Positions 9,723-19,100 of a stretch of 64,000 nt of DNA are shown here, piece by piece; the stretch's first letter is position 1, and each line of letters starts with the position of its first letter. The DNA is from Bradyrhizobium sp. B124 (GTDB taxonomy: Bacteria > Pseudomonadota > Alphaproteobacteria > Rhizobiales > Xanthobacteraceae): positions 5,522,001-5,586,000 of the forward strand of contig NZ_CP152413.1 in the NCBI RefSeq assembly GCF_038967635.1. Reading direction: 5' to 3'. The translations under genes and the position numbers were made by a program. The notes beneath the pieces were generated by a model. That model was not told the DNA's origin, searched no databases, and saw nothing but the letters and a program-made list of their open reading frames with translations.

Positions 9723-10238
9723 ATGTCGATGAAGTTTGCGGTGGCGCTGGCTGCCACCCTTGGTGCTGTTGTTGTGATGTCGCAGACGGCCGAAGCGCGG
9801 CCGGAAATGGTCGGAATACACGCCGACAATTATGAGCCGGGCACCATCGTGGTGAAGACCAACGAACGGCGGCTCTACCTCATTCTCGATTCCGGCCACG
9901 CGATGCGTTACCCGGTCGGCGTCGGCAAGTCCGGCAAGCAGTGGGCCGGCACCACCCGGATCGACGGCAAGTATCGCAACCCGGCCTGGTCGCCACCCGC
10001 CGAGGTCAAGCGCGACAAGCCGAGCATCCCGAACGTGATCGCCGGCGGTTCGCCGGCGAATCCGATGGGCGTCGCCGCGATGACGCTGGCCGGCGGCGAA
10101 TACGCGATCCACGGCACCAACGTGCCCGGCTCGGTCGGCGGCTTCGTCTCCTACGGCTGCATCCGCATGCTGAACACCGACATCACCGATCTTTACTCGC
10201 GCGTCGAGATCGGCACGACGGTCGTCGTCACCCGCTGA
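9723..10238 (+). CDS. L,D-transpeptidase (YkuD/ErfK family), exported
   Basis: A 171-residue YkuD-domain protein with a signal peptide (KFAVALAATLGAVVVMSQTAEA). YkuD enzymes form 3-3 crosslinks in peptidoglycan or attach proteins to it, in the periplasm. The catalytic block is complete: the histidine in YAIHGTNVPGSVGG and the cysteine in SYGCIRMLN, about 25 residues apart, with the arginine after the Cys. GTIVVKTNERRLYLI opens the domain. GGAGAGG (9713-9719) fits the second ATG at 9729 (nine-base spacing) better than 9723, so the true start may be two codons in. Rhizobiales, with unusual 3-3-rich walls, typically carry many paralogues; another is at 62892-63431. Confidence 0.9.
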   Translation: MSMKFAVALAATLGAVVVMSQTAEARPEMVGIHADNYEPGTIVVKTNERRLYLILDSGHAMRYPVGVGKSGKQWAGTTRIDGKYRNPAWSPPAEVKRDKPSIPNVIAGGSPANPMGVAAMTLAGGEYAIHGTNVPGSVGGFVSYGCIRMLNTDITDLYSRVEIGTTVVVTR

Positions 10239-10262
10239 TCGCGCAGGGCGCTTCGTCGAAAG

Positions 10263-10293
10263 AAAAGCCGCGCAAATGCGCGGCTTTTTATTT
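10263..10293. terminator. Bidirectional intrinsic terminator
   Basis: AAAAGCCGCGCAAATGCGCGGCTTTTTATTT: the perfect stem GCCGCGC/GCGCGGC with A-tract before and T-tract after can serve both the transpeptidase gene on the left and the convergent nuclease gene on the right. Confidence 0.8.
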
Positions 10294-10329
10294 GGCCGTT
10301 CAGCATGGCCGCGGCCGCGACGCTGTTAC

Positions 10330-10938
10330 TCAGCGCGCAAAATTTCCGCACCAGCCAAAGCGATGGCCACCATTGTAGGCGCGCGCATGGCCGGCCGCGA
10401 GCAGCGCCGCCGAGACGTTGTCGGTCTTCCTGGTCGCGACATCGGCGACGACGCGGCCCTGATATTTGTCGGGACCGATATTGTAGATCGCGACATCGCC
10501 CTGGCCGAGCAGATCGCGCAGCGCCACCGTGGCTGCCTGCGCCATCTGCAGTTCGCGCGCGCAGGACGCCTTCAGCTCCGGCGCATCGATGCCGCGCAGC
10601 CGCACCCGCGTGTAGAGATCGGGCCCCGGCGCGAGATGCACCCTTGCCTCGAACGTGTCACCATCGATCGTCCTGATCACGTCGACAGCATGGCGCGCGT
10701 CAGGCGCGCCGCCGCGCTGCCAGATCATTTCGGCATCGCGCGACCGGCTCAACGACCAGTGCGATGGCGAGGGCACCCATTCAGGCACCCATCGGCGGAT
10801 CGGCAACGTGCTGCCGACGGCAATGCCGAGAACGAACACCCATGGCAGCGCCGCCGAGACGCGGCGGCCCCAGGGCGAGCGGCGAAAGGGCGGACGTCCC
10901 GTCCCACGATAAGGATTTATTCTCTCGTATGGGGACAT
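10330..10938 (-). CDS. Membrane-anchored thermonuclease (SNase-like) family protein
   Basis: A 202-residue protein with a short basic N-terminus, one transmembrane segment (about residues 29-46: AALPWVFVLGIAVGSTL) and a staphylococcal-nuclease-like OB-fold domain from ~85 onward. Domain marks are VIRTIDGDTFEARV, TRVRLRGIDAPEL (the SNase RLxGIDAPE signature) and DKYQGRVVADV. The domain would face the periplasm. Proteins of this kind are widespread in rhizobia; nuclease activity is plausible because the Asp, Arg and Glu positions of the signature are present, but the substrate is unproven. Its stop is close to the shared terminator at 10263-10293. Confidence 0.85.
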   Translation of the reverse strand: MSPYERINPYRGTGRPPFRRSPWGRRVSAALPWVFVLGIAVGSTLPIRRWVPEWVPSPSHWSLSRSRDAEMIWQRGGAPDARHAVDVIRTIDGDTFEARVHLAPGPDLYTRVRLRGIDAPELKASCARELQMAQAATVALRDLLGQGDVAIYNIGPDKYQGRVVADVATRKTDNVSAALLAAGHARAYNGGHRFGWCGNFAR

Positions 10939-10989
10939 ATTCCCAGACTGACCTGAGTCGAACGGTCAGGCAAGACACTCCAAAACCTC

Positions 10990-11229
10990 TCAGAAGTCCG
11001 AGGCGATGCCCTTGGTCTCCCAATCGCCGTAACGCGTCGGTTCCGGTCCCTTCGGGCCCTGGAATTCCTTCGGCCGCGCGGCCGCATCCTTCGCGGCGGC
11101 CTCCTCGGCAGCCTTGCGCCGCGCCGCGGCCTCGGCGAGCGCGCGCTGCGCCGCCGGCGTCAGCGGCTTGCGCGGCGCGGGTTCCGGCGGAGATGGCGAT
11201 GGCGATGGCGATGGCGATTTCTCAGACAT
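10990..11229 (-). CDS. DUF1674 protein, SdhAF4-like succinate dehydrogenase assembly factor
   Basis: A 79-residue protein ending in the family hallmark EPTRYGDWETKGIASDF. DUF1674 corresponds to the bacterial homologue of mitochondrial SDHAF4 (Sdh8), which assists flavinylated SdhA during assembly of succinate dehydrogenase. The N-terminal half is low complexity: a SPSPSPSPSP run encoded by four GATGGC hexamers (minus-strand reading, 11192-11218), then an Ala/Lys/Glu-rich helix. The start at 11229 was chosen because the family consensus begins after it and the upstream extension in this frame overlaps the divergent rsmB leader and has no family similarity. It sits 52 bp from the nuclease gene and may share its transcript. 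Confidence 0.85.
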   Translation of the reverse strand: MSEKSPSPSPSPSPPEPAPRKPLTPAAQRALAEAAARRKAAEEAAAKDAAARPKEFQGPKGPEPTRYGDWETKGIASDF

Positions 11230-11416
11230 GACGGGCCTTTTTGACAAAACTTTCTGCCTGCGAATTTCGTATCTTGGTGTTGGCTCCGTGACGGCATCAC
11301 GATCAAGAAATCCCGCAAGATGATTCTTACATTTGGCATATTCGCATGCCAGAGGTGTTTTCGAGTTGATGGCATGAGCCGAACGTAACTCAGCACCTTC
11401 GAGATATCTCCGCTCC

Positions 11417-12763
11417 ATGCCTCCTTCAAGATTTGCAGTCCCTGCCGAAGTCCCCGGTCTCGCGGCGCGCCGCATCGCGGCCGACATCCTCGATGGCGTG
11501 CTGCACAAGCACCGCACGCTCGACGATCAGCTCGACGGCGCCGGCGCGCATCCCGGCCTGAAGTCGCTGGCCGATCGCGACCGCGCGCTGATGCGCCGGC
11601 TGGTGTCGACCATCCTGCGCAAGCTCGGCACGCTCGGCCATTTGCTGTCGCGTCTGCTCGACCGCGGCGTCCCGACCGATGCACCGCGCGCGCAGAGCGC
11701 GCTCCTGATCGGCGCCGCGCAGATCCTCTGGATGGACGTGCCTGACCATGCCGCGGTCGATCTGTCGGTGCGGCTGGTGCAGTCCGACCGGCGCGCGGCG
11801 AAATATGCCGGGCTCGTCAACGCCGTGCTGCGCCGCTGCGCGCGCGAGGGCCAGGGCCTGATCGACGAGATCAGCCCGCAGACGCTGGATCTGCCGCAAT
11901 GGATGCTGGCGCGCTGGAATGCGCATTACGGTGAAGCCACCGCGCGCGACATGGCGCTGGCGCTCGGCCACGAGCCGTCGCTCGATCTCACGGTGAAGTC
12001 GGACGCGCCGCAATGGGCGAGCCGCCTGCATGGCGAGATCCTGCCGACGGGAACCGTGCGCACGCTGCTGCAGGGTTCCGTCACGATGCTGCCGGGCTTT
12101 GCCGAAGGCCAATGGTGGGTGCAGGACGCTGCCGCAGCACTTCCGGTGCGCCTGTTCGGCGACATCAAGGACAAGCGGATCGCGGACCTCTGCGCGGCGC
12201 CGGGCGGCAAGACCGCCCAGCTCGCGTTGGCCGGCGCACAGGTCACCGCGGTCGACCGCTCGCCGGCGCGGGTCGCGCGGCTGCGCGACAACCTCACGCG
12301 GCTGGAGTTGCAGGCAGAGACTGTCGTCGCCGACGCGGCCGAATGGCCGGCGGAGGCCGCGAGCTTCGACGGTATCCTGGTCGATGCACCCTGCACCTCG
12401 ACGGGAACCATCCGCCGCCATCCCGACGTCGCCTGGCTGCGGCAGGAGAGCGACATCGCCGCACTGACGGCGCTGCAGAAGCGGCTGCTGCATAAGGCCG
12501 CCAATCTGCTAAAGCCCGGGGGCACCCTGGTCTACTGCACGTGCTCGCTGGAGCCGGAGGAAGGCGAGCACGCGATTGCGGCGCTGCTGGCGAGCGAATC
12601 AGGCCTGCGCCGAGCGCCGGTCGAGACAAGCGAAGTCGCCGGCCTCGACGACATCATCACCGCAGACGGCGATTTGCGCACCCTGCCCAGCCATTTGCCC
12701 AACGCCGACCCGCGGTTGGGCGGGCTGGACGGCTTTTACGCCGCCCGGCTGGTCAAATCCTGA
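11417..12763 (+). CDS. rsmB: 16S rRNA (cytosine-967-C5)-methyltransferase RsmB-like
   Basis: A 448-residue RNA m5C methyltransferase of the Fmu/Sun (RsmB/NOP2) group. Residues ~10-140 are a NusB-like RNA-binding domain (GLAARRIAADILDGVLHKHR, RALMRRLVSTILRKLGTL, KYAGLVNAVLRR). The SAM domain has DLCAAPGGKTAQLALAGAQV, and both family cysteines are present: the release cysteine in VDAPCTSTGTIRRHPD and the catalytic one in LVYCTCSLEPEEGEHA. It methylates C967 of 16S rRNA in E. coli. It is followed by the heparinase-like gene and purH on the same strand, a gene order seen repeatedly in Bradyrhizobium relatives. Confidence 0.93.
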   Translation: MPPSRFAVPAEVPGLAARRIAADILDGVLHKHRTLDDQLDGAGAHPGLKSLADRDRALMRRLVSTILRKLGTLGHLLSRLLDRGVPTDAPRAQSALLIGAAQILWMDVPDHAAVDLSVRLVQSDRRAAKYAGLVNAVLRRCAREGQGLIDEISPQTLDLPQWMLARWNAHYGEATARDMALALGHEPSLDLTVKSDAPQWASRLHGEILPTGTVRTLLQGSVTMLPGFAEGQWWVQDAAAALPVRLFGDIKDKRIADLCAAPGGKTAQLALAGAQVTAVDRSPARVARLRDNLTRLELQAETVVADAAEWPAEAASFDGILVDAPCTSTGTIRRHPDVAWLRQESDIAALTALQKRLLHKAANLLKPGGTLVYCTCSLEPEEGEHAIAALLASESGLRRAPVETSEVAGLDDIITADGDLRTLPSHLPNADPRLGGLDGFYAARLVKS

Positions 12764-12804
12764 TTTTAAACTTCAGTCCTCTAAGCTCGAAGTGATTCGC
12801 GCGG

Positions 12805-12843
12805 TATCAAGAGGGTGTCTTGGATATCAAGAGGGTGTCTTGG
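12805..12843. repeat. Tandem duplication of a 20-bp unit
   Basis: TATCAAGAGGGTGTCTTGGA is present twice head to tail (12805-12824 and 12825-12843) in the rsmB-heparinase gap, without a single mismatch over 19 bases, so the duplication is recent. Confidence 0.7.
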
Positions 12844-12900
12844 CCGCGTTTCCGGATTAAATAAGGATTCGTTGAAAATTCCCTCCCCGCAAGGTTAGGC

Positions 12901-14652
12901 GTGTCGGTCGCTCAAAGCAGACGCATCTCGACGCTGATTGCTGGCCGGTTTGCCCGCAGCATGCTCGCACGCGCCAGCGGGAGCACGGTGGCGCTGTCGC
13001 GGCTCTGGCCCGGCCGCACCGACCGGCTGATCATCGCGCCGCATGATCTCAGGACCGCCGACGCCACCCGCGCGGCCGAGATCTATGCCGGGCGATTCGT
13101 TTTCGCCGGCAAGATCGTGACCTGCCACGGCCGCTCGATCTTCGATCTCGAACCGCCGTCGGAAGATTGGGAAGCCGCCCTGCTCGGCTTCGGCTGGCTA
13201 CGCCACCTGCGCGCCGCCGACACCGCGCTGACCCGCGCCAATGCCCGCTCGCTGGTCGACGACTGGATCTCCAACCAGGCCCGCAAGCGGCCGCTGGAGC
13301 GGCGCGCCGATGTGCGCGCGCGGCGGGTGATCTCGCTGCTGTCGCAGGCGCCATTGGTGCTCGGCGACACCGACGGAAAATTCTACCGCAAATATCTGCG
13401 CGGGCTGGCGCGCGAGATCCGCTATCTGCGCCACGCGACGCTCGACAATGACGGCGTGCCGCGCCTGCAAGTTCTGATCGCGCTGTGCTATGCCTCGCTC
13501 TGCCTCGCCAACCAGGCGCGCAACATCAAATCCGCGACGCGCAGGCTGTCCGACGAATTGCAGCGCCAGATCCTGCCTGATGGCGGCCATATCTCGCGCA
13601 ATCCCGGCGCGCTGGTCGAGCTGCTCAGCGATCTCTTGCCGCTGCGCCAGACCTTCGCTGCACGGAATATCGCGCCGCCCCCGGCGCTGCTCAACGCGAT
13701 CGACCGCATGATGCCGATGCTGCGCTTCTTCCGGCACGGCGACGGCAGCTTCGCGCTGTTCAACGGCATGAGCACTGCGCCCTCCGACCTCGTCGCGACG
13801 CTGCTCGCCTATGACGACACCCGCGGCGTGCCGATGTCGAGCATGCCGCATAGCGGCTTCCAGCGGCTCGATGCCGGCAACACCACCTTGATCATCGATA
13901 CCGGTCCGCCGCCGCCGGCCAGCGTCAGCCAGGATGCGCATGCCGGCTGCCTGTCGTTCGAGCTGTCCTCCGGGGTGAGCCGTATCGTGGTCAATTGCGG
14001 CATGCCGAACACCGGGCGCGACAATTGGCGGCCGTTCGCGCGTTCCACCGCGGCGCATTCGACGCTGACCTATCGCGACACCTCGTCGTGCCAGTTCGTC
14101 GAGCTGTCGGCGATGAAGCGGCTGTTGCGCGGCGCGCCGGTTACCAGCGGGCCGAGCAACGTCGAGAGCTACCGCGAAGCCATCCCCGACGGCGACGTGC
14201 TGACCGCCTCGCATGACGGCTATCTCTCGCGCTTCGGCGTGATCCACCGCCGCGTGCTGATGATTGCCCAGGACGGCACCCGGATGGAGGGCGAGGACTC
14301 GCTGTCGCCGGCACCCGGCGGCCGCATCAAGGGCAGCGAGGCCGATTTCGCGCTGCGCTTCCATCTGCACCCGTCGGTGAAGGCGAGCCGGCTGTCGGAC
14401 GCCCGCGGCGTGATGCTGGTGCTGCCCAATCGCGACGTCTGGACCTTCGAGGCGATGGACGACAAGGTCGACCTCGAGGACAGCGTGTTCCTGGCCGGCA
14501 ATGACGGTCCGCGCCGCACCTCCCAGATCGTGATCCGGCAGGACGCACGGCAGGCCGCCACCATCCGCTGGAGCTTCGTGCGCTCCTCGACCTCAGTCAC
14601 CGCCACCAACGCCCGCCGCAACGCCCGCCGCGAGCCGGAACTGCCGCTGTAG
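12901..14652 (+). CDS. Heparinase II/III family protein
   Basis: A 583-residue protein with an alpha-helical toroid-like N-terminal half (ISNQARKRPLERRADVRARR, RYLRHATLDNDGVPRLQVLI, GGHISRNPGALVELLSDLL) and a beta-rich heparinase II/III C-terminal domain (~residues 320-550: SGFQRLDAGNTTLIIDTG, AAHSTLTYRDTSS, GVIHRRVLMIAQDGTRMEGE). Characterised relatives cleave acidic polysaccharides such as heparin or alginate, but in alphaproteobacteria this single-copy gene beside purH has no settled function. No signal peptide is evident. The start is GTG. The downstream gap to purH holds a palindromic repeat interrupted by an insertion sequence. Confidence 0.85.
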   Translation: MSVAQSRRISTLIAGRFARSMLARASGSTVALSRLWPGRTDRLIIAPHDLRTADATRAAEIYAGRFVFAGKIVTCHGRSIFDLEPPSEDWEAALLGFGWLRHLRAADTALTRANARSLVDDWISNQARKRPLERRADVRARRVISLLSQAPLVLGDTDGKFYRKYLRGLAREIRYLRHATLDNDGVPRLQVLIALCYASLCLANQARNIKSATRRLSDELQRQILPDGGHISRNPGALVELLSDLLPLRQTFAARNIAPPPALLNAIDRMMPMLRFFRHGDGSFALFNGMSTAPSDLVATLLAYDDTRGVPMSSMPHSGFQRLDAGNTTLIIDTGPPPPASVSQDAHAGCLSFELSSGVSRIVVNCGMPNTGRDNWRPFARSTAAHSTLTYRDTSSCQFVELSAMKRLLRGAPVTSGPSNVESYREAIPDGDVLTASHDGYLSRFGVIHRRVLMIAQDGTRMEGEDSLSPAPGGRIKGSEADFALRFHLHPSVKASRLSDARGVMLVLPNRDVWTFEAMDDKVDLEDSVFLAGNDGPRRTSQIVIRQDARQAATIRWSFVRSSTSVTATNARRNARREPELPL

Positions 14653-14766
14653 GGCAATCTCCGCTATTTGAACCGTCATCCGGAGGAGCCGCGAAGCGGG
14701 TCTCGAAGGATGCACGGCCCCGCCGGTGGCCGTCGACCCTTCGAGGCTCGCTCCGCTCGCACCTCA

Positions 14767-15701
14767 GAGTCTGACTCATAATGCCGTCAATCGCTATGAG
14801 CGGCGGCAAGTCTGCGGGTCAGGAGCCTGATGTGGGCGAGGAGTAACCATGCGACTTCGGTGGCTGTGGCGGCCTCGAAGTCCTTGGCGAGACGTCGACA
14901 TCTGCCGAACCAAGCGAATGTCCGTTCAACAACCCATCGTCGCGGCAGCAGCTGGAAGCCTTTGACGCCTTGAGGCCGCTCGACGATCTCGATGGTCCAT
15001 GGACCGCAGTCCGAGAGGGCGTCGAGAAGCTGCTTCCCACGATAGATCCGATCGGCAAAAACGTGTCCCAGCCGAGGGAATTGCGTCCGTACCATCTTCA
15101 GCAACGGTACCGCACCATGGCAGTCCTGGACGTTGGCCGGATGCACATGAACTCCGAGGAGCAGGCCATTGGTGTCGGTCACAATGTGCCGCTTGCGGCC
15201 GTAGATGCGCTTCCCCGCGTCGTAGCCACGAGGCCCGCCGGCCTGCGTGGTCGGCGCACTTTGGCTGTCGATCACGGCAGCTGTCGGCTTTGAAGCACGT
15301 CCCAGCTTTTTTCGCGCCCGCTGAACAAGAACGCTGGCGATCTTCTGCCATCGACCCGTATCTCGCCACGCGTAAAAATAACCCTGCACCGTCGAATAGG
15401 GTGGGAACTCCTGCGGCAGTGCCCGCCACTGGCATCCTGTCGATAGAATGTAGAGAACCGCCTCCACAACACTACGAAGATCGGTTCGGCGCGGTCGGCC
15501 ACGCCGGTGTGCTCGCGGCAGAAGGCGCCTGATCAGCCTCCATTCCGCATCTGTCATATCGCTTGCATAACGCAGGTCGTCCCGCCGATATTGCTTTCGA
15601 GTGATTTCAGTCCAGGGCATCGTGATCTCCTTCGAATCTTTGCAAATCCGATGGAATCACACCTCGCTGGGATCACTCACCCCCATTTATCAGTCAGGCT
15701 C
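14767..15701. mobile_element. IS5-family insertion sequence (complete, 935 bp)
   Basis: Terminal inverted repeats GAGTCTGACTCATAA (14767-14781) and, reverse-complemented, GAGCCTGACTGATAA (15687-15701) match at 13 of 15 positions. The flanks carry a TCA direct duplication (14764-14766 and 15702-15704); a 3-bp TNA duplication and GAG ends fit the IS5 family (IS427/IS1031-like groups). One full-length transposase gene fills the element. The empty-site sequence can be inferred from the intact repeat copy at 61342-61449, confirming the borders. The element looks intact and recently inserted. Confidence 0.88.
14787..15620 (-). CDS. IS5-family DDE transposase
   Basis: A 277-residue single-frame transposase. 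The N-terminus (MTDAEWRLIRRLLPRAHRRG, RTDLRSVVEAVLYILSTGC, QWRALPQEFPPYSTVQGYF) is the DUF4096-type region of IS5 transposases. The catalytic DDE residues are visible: Asp in AAVIDSQSAPTT, Asp in HVFADRIYRGKQL, and Glu in RRWVVERTFAWFGRCRRL with the YREK-like spacing. No frameshift or stop interrupts it, so the element should be capable of transposition. It is on the strand opposite to the flanking heparinase and purH genes and may separate their transcription. Confidence 0.93.
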   Translation of the reverse strand: MPWTEITRKQYRRDDLRYASDMTDAEWRLIRRLLPRAHRRGRPRRTDLRSVVEAVLYILSTGCQWRALPQEFPPYSTVQGYFYAWRDTGRWQKIASVLVQRARKKLGRASKPTAAVIDSQSAPTTQAGGPRGYDAGKRIYGRKRHIVTDTNGLLLGVHVHPANVQDCHGAVPLLKMVRTQFPRLGHVFADRIYRGKQLLDALSDCGPWTIEIVERPQGVKGFQLLPRRWVVERTFAWFGRCRRLAKDFEAATATEVAWLLLAHIRLLTRRLAAAHSD

Positions 15702-15839
15702 TCAGGGTGACGGGTAGGCAGGGCCGGGCTATTTCGACCCAGTCATTCGCAATTTCCCGGGATATCGACCTTCCGCACTGGTTTCATAGCGCACAAAACC
15801 ATGCTACCCGGCTGCCTTAACAGCCAAGGATTTTCCGAT

Positions 15840-17432
15840 ATGACCGAACAGCTTCGCCGCGTGACCCGCGCTCTGTTGTCCGTTTCCGACAAGACCGGAC
15901 TGATCGATTTCGCCAAGGCGCTTTCCGACCATGGCGTCGAGCTGGTCTCGACCGGCGGCACCGCCAAGGCGATCGCGGCGGCCGGGCTCAAGGTCAAGGA
16001 CGTCTCCGAGCTCACCGGTTTCCCGGAAATGATGGACGGCCGGGTCAAGACGCTGCATCCGAAGGTCCATGGCGGCCTGCTCGCGATCCGCGACAACAAG
16101 GAACATGCGGCGGCGATGGCCTCGCACGGCATCGCGCCGATCGACCTTCTGGTCGTCAACCTCTATCCGTTCGAGGCCACCGTCGACAAAGGGGCCGGCT
16201 TCGAGGAGTGCATCGAGAATATCGACATCGGCGGCCCCGCGATGATCCGCGCCGCGGCCAAGAACCATGACGACGTCGCCGTGGTGGTCGAGGCGAACGA
16301 CTATTCTGCTGTGCTCGACGAGCTCGCCGCGCACAAGGGCGCGACCTCGCTTGGCCTGCGCCGGCGGCTCGCCGCCAAGGCCTATGCGCGCACCGCGGCC
16401 TATGACGCCGCGATCTCGAACTGGTTCGCCGTGCAGCTCGACACCAAGGCGCCGGACTTCCGCGCCTTCGGCGGCAGACTGATCCAGTCGCTCCGCTATG
16501 GCGAGAACCCGCACCAGACCGCAGCATTCTATGCCACGCCGGAGAAGCGGCCGGGCGTTGCCACCGCACGCCAGCTGCAGGGCAAGGAACTGTCCTACAA
16601 CAACATCAACGACACCGATGCGGCCTATGAGTGCGTCGGCGAGTTCGATCCGCAGCACACCGCGGCCTGCGTGATCGTCAAGCACGCCAACCCCTGCGGC
16701 GTCGCCGAGGGTCCGGATCTTGCGACCGCCTATGCCCGCGCGCTCGCCTGCGACTCCACCTCGGCCTATGGCGGCATTATCGCGGTCAACCGCACGCTCG
16801 ATGCAGATGCCGCGCGCGCCATCATCGGCATCTTCACCGAGGTGATCATCGCACCCGACGCGACCGAGGAGGCGATCTCGATCATCGCCGGCCGGCGCAA
16901 CCTGCGCCTGCTGCTTGCGGGCGGCCTGCCGAACGCGCGCGCGCTCGGGCTCACCGCGAAGACGGTCGCCGGCGGCCTCTTGGTGCAGAGCCGCGACAAC
17001 GCGGTCGTCGAGGACATGAACCTGAAGGTCGCGACCAAGCGCCCGCCGACCGACGCCGAGCTGCGCGATCTCAAATTCGCCTTCCGCGTCGCCAAGCACG
17101 TCAAGTCGAACACCATCATCTACGCCAAGGATCTCGCCACCGTCGGCATCGGCGCCGGCCAGATGAGCCGCGTGGACTCGGCGCGCATCGCCGCCCGCAA
17201 GGCGCTGGATGCGGCAGCCGAGCTGAAGCTTGCCGAGCCCCTGACCAAGGGTTCGGTGGTCGCCTCCGACGCGTTCTTCCCGTTCGCCGACGGCATGCTC
17301 GCCTGCATCGAGGCCGGCGCGACCGCGGTGATCCAGCCGGGCGGCTCGATGCGCGACGACGAGGTGATCAAGGCCGCCGACGAGCACGGCATCGCCATGG
17401 TGTTCACCGGCGTGCGGCATTTTAGGCATTGA
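15840..17432 (+). CDS. purH: Bifunctional AICAR formyltransferase / IMP cyclohydrolase PurH
   Basis: PurH does the last two steps of de novo IMP synthesis. The 530-residue protein has the N-terminal IMP cyclohydrolase domain (~1-195: [65 protein letters not shown]) and the C-terminal transformylase (~200-530: [66 protein letters not shown]). ATG at 15840 is preferred to an upstream in-frame ATG because the family starts within a few residues of [14 protein letters not shown] and AAGGA lies upstream. The insertion sequence 140 bp upstream may have changed its promoter. Confidence 0.97.
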   Translation: MTEQLRRVTRALLSVSDKTGLIDFAKALSDHGVELVSTGGTAKAIAAAGLKVKDVSELTGFPEMMDGRVKTLHPKVHGGLLAIRDNKEHAAAMASHGIAPIDLLVVNLYPFEATVDKGAGFEECIENIDIGGPAMIRAAAKNHDDVAVVVEANDYSAVLDELAAHKGATSLGLRRRLAAKAYARTAAYDAAISNWFAVQLDTKAPDFRAFGGRLIQSLRYGENPHQTAAFYATPEKRPGVATARQLQGKELSYNNINDTDAAYECVGEFDPQHTAACVIVKHANPCGVAEGPDLATAYARALACDSTSAYGGIIAVNRTLDADAARAIIGIFTEVIIAPDATEEAISIIAGRRNLRLLLAGGLPNARALGLTAKTVAGGLLVQSRDNAVVEDMNLKVATKRPPTDAELRDLKFAFRVAKHVKSNTIIYAKDLATVGIGAGQMSRVDSARIAARKALDAAAELKLAEPLTKGSVVASDAFFPFADGMLACIEAGATAVIQPGGSMRDDEVIKAADEHGIAMVFTGVRHFRH

Positions 17433-17440
17433 CTGCGACC

Positions 17441-17526
17441 GTAGCCCGGATGGAGCGACGCGAAATCCGGGACGGTTTCTCCGCGGACCAAAGACCCCGG
17501 ATTACGCTTCGCTCCATCCGGGCTAC
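17441..17526. repeat. Intergenic inverted repeat, family GTAGCCCGGATG
   Basis: GTAGCCCGGATGGAGCGACG at the left and its complement CGCTCCATCCGGGCTAC at the right make an 86-bp palindromic element right after purH. Other copies: 29053-29139, 44406-44491 and 54036-54123. Confidence 0.75.
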
Positions 17527-17532
17527 GGGGCT

Positions 17533-17700
17533 GTCGTCCCTGCGAAAGCAGGGACCCATAACCACAGGCGTCAGTTGTCGGAAAAAGCTCGGGCTCCAGT
17601 GCCGCGCAACACGAGCTGCGGTGGTTATGCGTCCCGGCTCGCGCGGAGCCTGTCATCTGGCGGCGCTTAGCGCCGACCCGTTGGCTTGGCCGGGACGACG
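17533..17700. repeat. Intergenic inverted repeat, family GTCGTCCC
   Basis: GTCGTCCCTGCGAAAGCAGG at the left and CCGGGACGACG at the right enclose a centre including GGCGGCGCTTAGCGCCG. The left 37 bases match those at 5212 almost exactly (GGGACCCATAACCACAGGCG is shared). It abuts the preceding repeat of a different family, so the two elements fill the purH-MFS convergent gap. Confidence 0.7.
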
Positions 17701-17708
17701 GCGGTGGT

Positions 17709-19100
17709 TTACTCGCGCACCTTCGCCAGCAGCACCAGCCCCACCACGAAGAACCCCACCAGCACCGCCATGCCGTATTTCTGGCTCGCGGTCGCGGCCG
17801 TGATCGCGCCGATCAGCAGCGGGCCGATGAACGACGTCACCTTGCCCGTGAGCGCGAACAAGCCAAAATACTGCGCGATGCGATCCTTCGGCGCGAGGCG
17901 GATCAAAAGCGAGCGCGAGGCTGCCTGCAGCGGCGCGCCGGTGGCGCCGATCAGGCAGCCCAGCACGATATAGGCGCGCTCGGCGGCGCCCGCGAACAAC
18001 GGACCGCCAGGCACCGGCGGCGCGACCGGAATGAACAGGATGGAATCCTTGTTCACGGTGAGGATCACGACGATCGCAAACAACAGGATCACGAGGCTGC
18101 CGGTGATCACGCGCTTCGGTCCGAACGCATCGTCGAGCTTGCCGCCGAGCCAGCCGCCGAACGTCCCGGCCACCGCCAAAATGATTCCGAAGGTGCCGAT
18201 CCGGATCGTGTCCCAGCCGAACGTGCCGGCGGCATAAATGCCGCCGAACGCGAACAGCGACACCAGCCCGTCGGTGTAGATCATGTTCGCCAGCAGAAAC
18301 CACGCCAGCGATTTCTGCTTCCGCAGGCTGGCCAATGATCCCCTGAGCTCGCGCAGGCCCTCGCCGAGCGCCTGGCGCATCGGACGCTTCGCCGGATAGT
18401 CCGGCGTGAACAGGAACATCGGCGTCACGAAGATGATGAACCACAGCCCGGTCAGCGGCCCGGTGATGCGGTCGCCTTCATGCATGACGGGATCGAGGCC
18501 GAACAGCGGCGTGAAGCCGAACAGCGTGCGGCCGGTCTCGGCATTGGCGGCGAGAAAGCCGAGCACCAGCACGAGGCTGAGGATGCCGCCGACATAGCCG
18601 GTGGCCCAGCCGGTGCCGGAGAGCCGCCCGATCCGGTCCGGAGGCACCAAGGTCGGCATCATCGCATTGTTGAACACGGTCGCGAACTCGACGCCGACGC
18701 TGGCGATCGCATAGGCCAGCAGCAGTGCTGGGATGATGTCGGGATTGCCGGGCTTGCCGATCCACATCGCGCTCGAGCCGATCACCAGCAGCGCGCCGAA
18801 AACAGCAATCCACGGCTTGCGCCGGCCGCTGGCATCGGCGATCGCACCCAGCACCGGCGACAGCAGCGCGATCGCAAGTCCCGCAGCTGCGGTGGCAAAG
18901 CCCCACAGCGCCTGCCCGCTTGCGGCATCGGGCGCGACGAAGCTCGCGAAATAGGGCGCGAACACGAAGGTCGTGATCAGTGTGAAATAGGGCTGCGCGG
19001 CCCAGTCGAAAAAGATCCAGCTGACGACGGCAGCGCGGCCAGGATAGATCTTGGTGTAGGCCTGCGCATGTTCAGTGCTCGTCTGCATTGTTGCCGTCAT
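17709..19100 (-). CDS. MFS transporter, UMF1/Atg22-like family
   Basis: A 463-residue, roughly 12-helix inner-membrane transporter. The start region [20 protein letters not shown] and [10 protein letters not shown] is the signature of the Atg22-like UMF1 group, as are [38 protein letters not shown] and [18 protein letters not shown]. The substrate of bacterial UMF1 proteins is unknown. The ATG at 19100 was selected because the longer reading frame upstream is not hydrophobic and overlaps the ggt promoter, and GGGGA lies ten bases before it. It diverges from ggt. Confidence 0.88.
   Translation of the reverse strand: MTATMQTSTEHAQAYTKIYPGRAAVVSWIFFDWAAQPYFTLITTFVFAPYFASFVAPDAASGQALWGFATAAAGLAIALLSPVLGAIADASGRRKPWIAVFGALLVIGSSAMWIGKPGNPDIIPALLLAYAIASVGVEFATVFNNAMMPTLVPPDRIGRLSGTGWATGYVGGILSLVLVLGFLAANAETGRTLFGFTPLFGLDPVMHEGDRITGPLTGLWFIIFVTPMFLFTPDYPAKRPMRQALGEGLRELRGSLASLRKQKSLAWFLLANMIYTDGLVSLFAFGGIYAAGTFGWDTIRIGTFGIILAVAGTFGGWLGGKLDDAFGPKRVITGSLVILLFAIVVILTVNKDSILFIPVAPPVPGGPLFAGAAERAYIVLGCLIGATGAPLQAASRSLLIRLAPKDRIAQYFGLFALTGKVTSFIGPLLIGAITAATASQKYGMAVLVGFFVVGLVLLAKVRE

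Larger units (their letters stand above)
14673..15712. repeat. Intergenic inverted repeat, family CCGTCATCC, split by the insertion sequence
   Basis: The left part (14673-14766) begins CCGTCATCCGGAGGAG and includes TCTCGAAGGATG, the centre GGTGGCCGTCGACCCTTCGA and CTCGCACCTCA. The closing arm TCAGGGTGACGG resumes at 15702 after the insertion. The intact homologue at 61342-61449 reads CGCTCCTCAGGGTGACGG at the same point, which shows where the element landed. Confidence 0.75.

Noticed and set aside
15804..17429. A 541-codon minus-strand open frame opposite purH
   Set aside because: It is the antisense shadow of purH in GC-rich DNA; composition is Arg/Gly/Asp/Val-biased with no recognisable domain.
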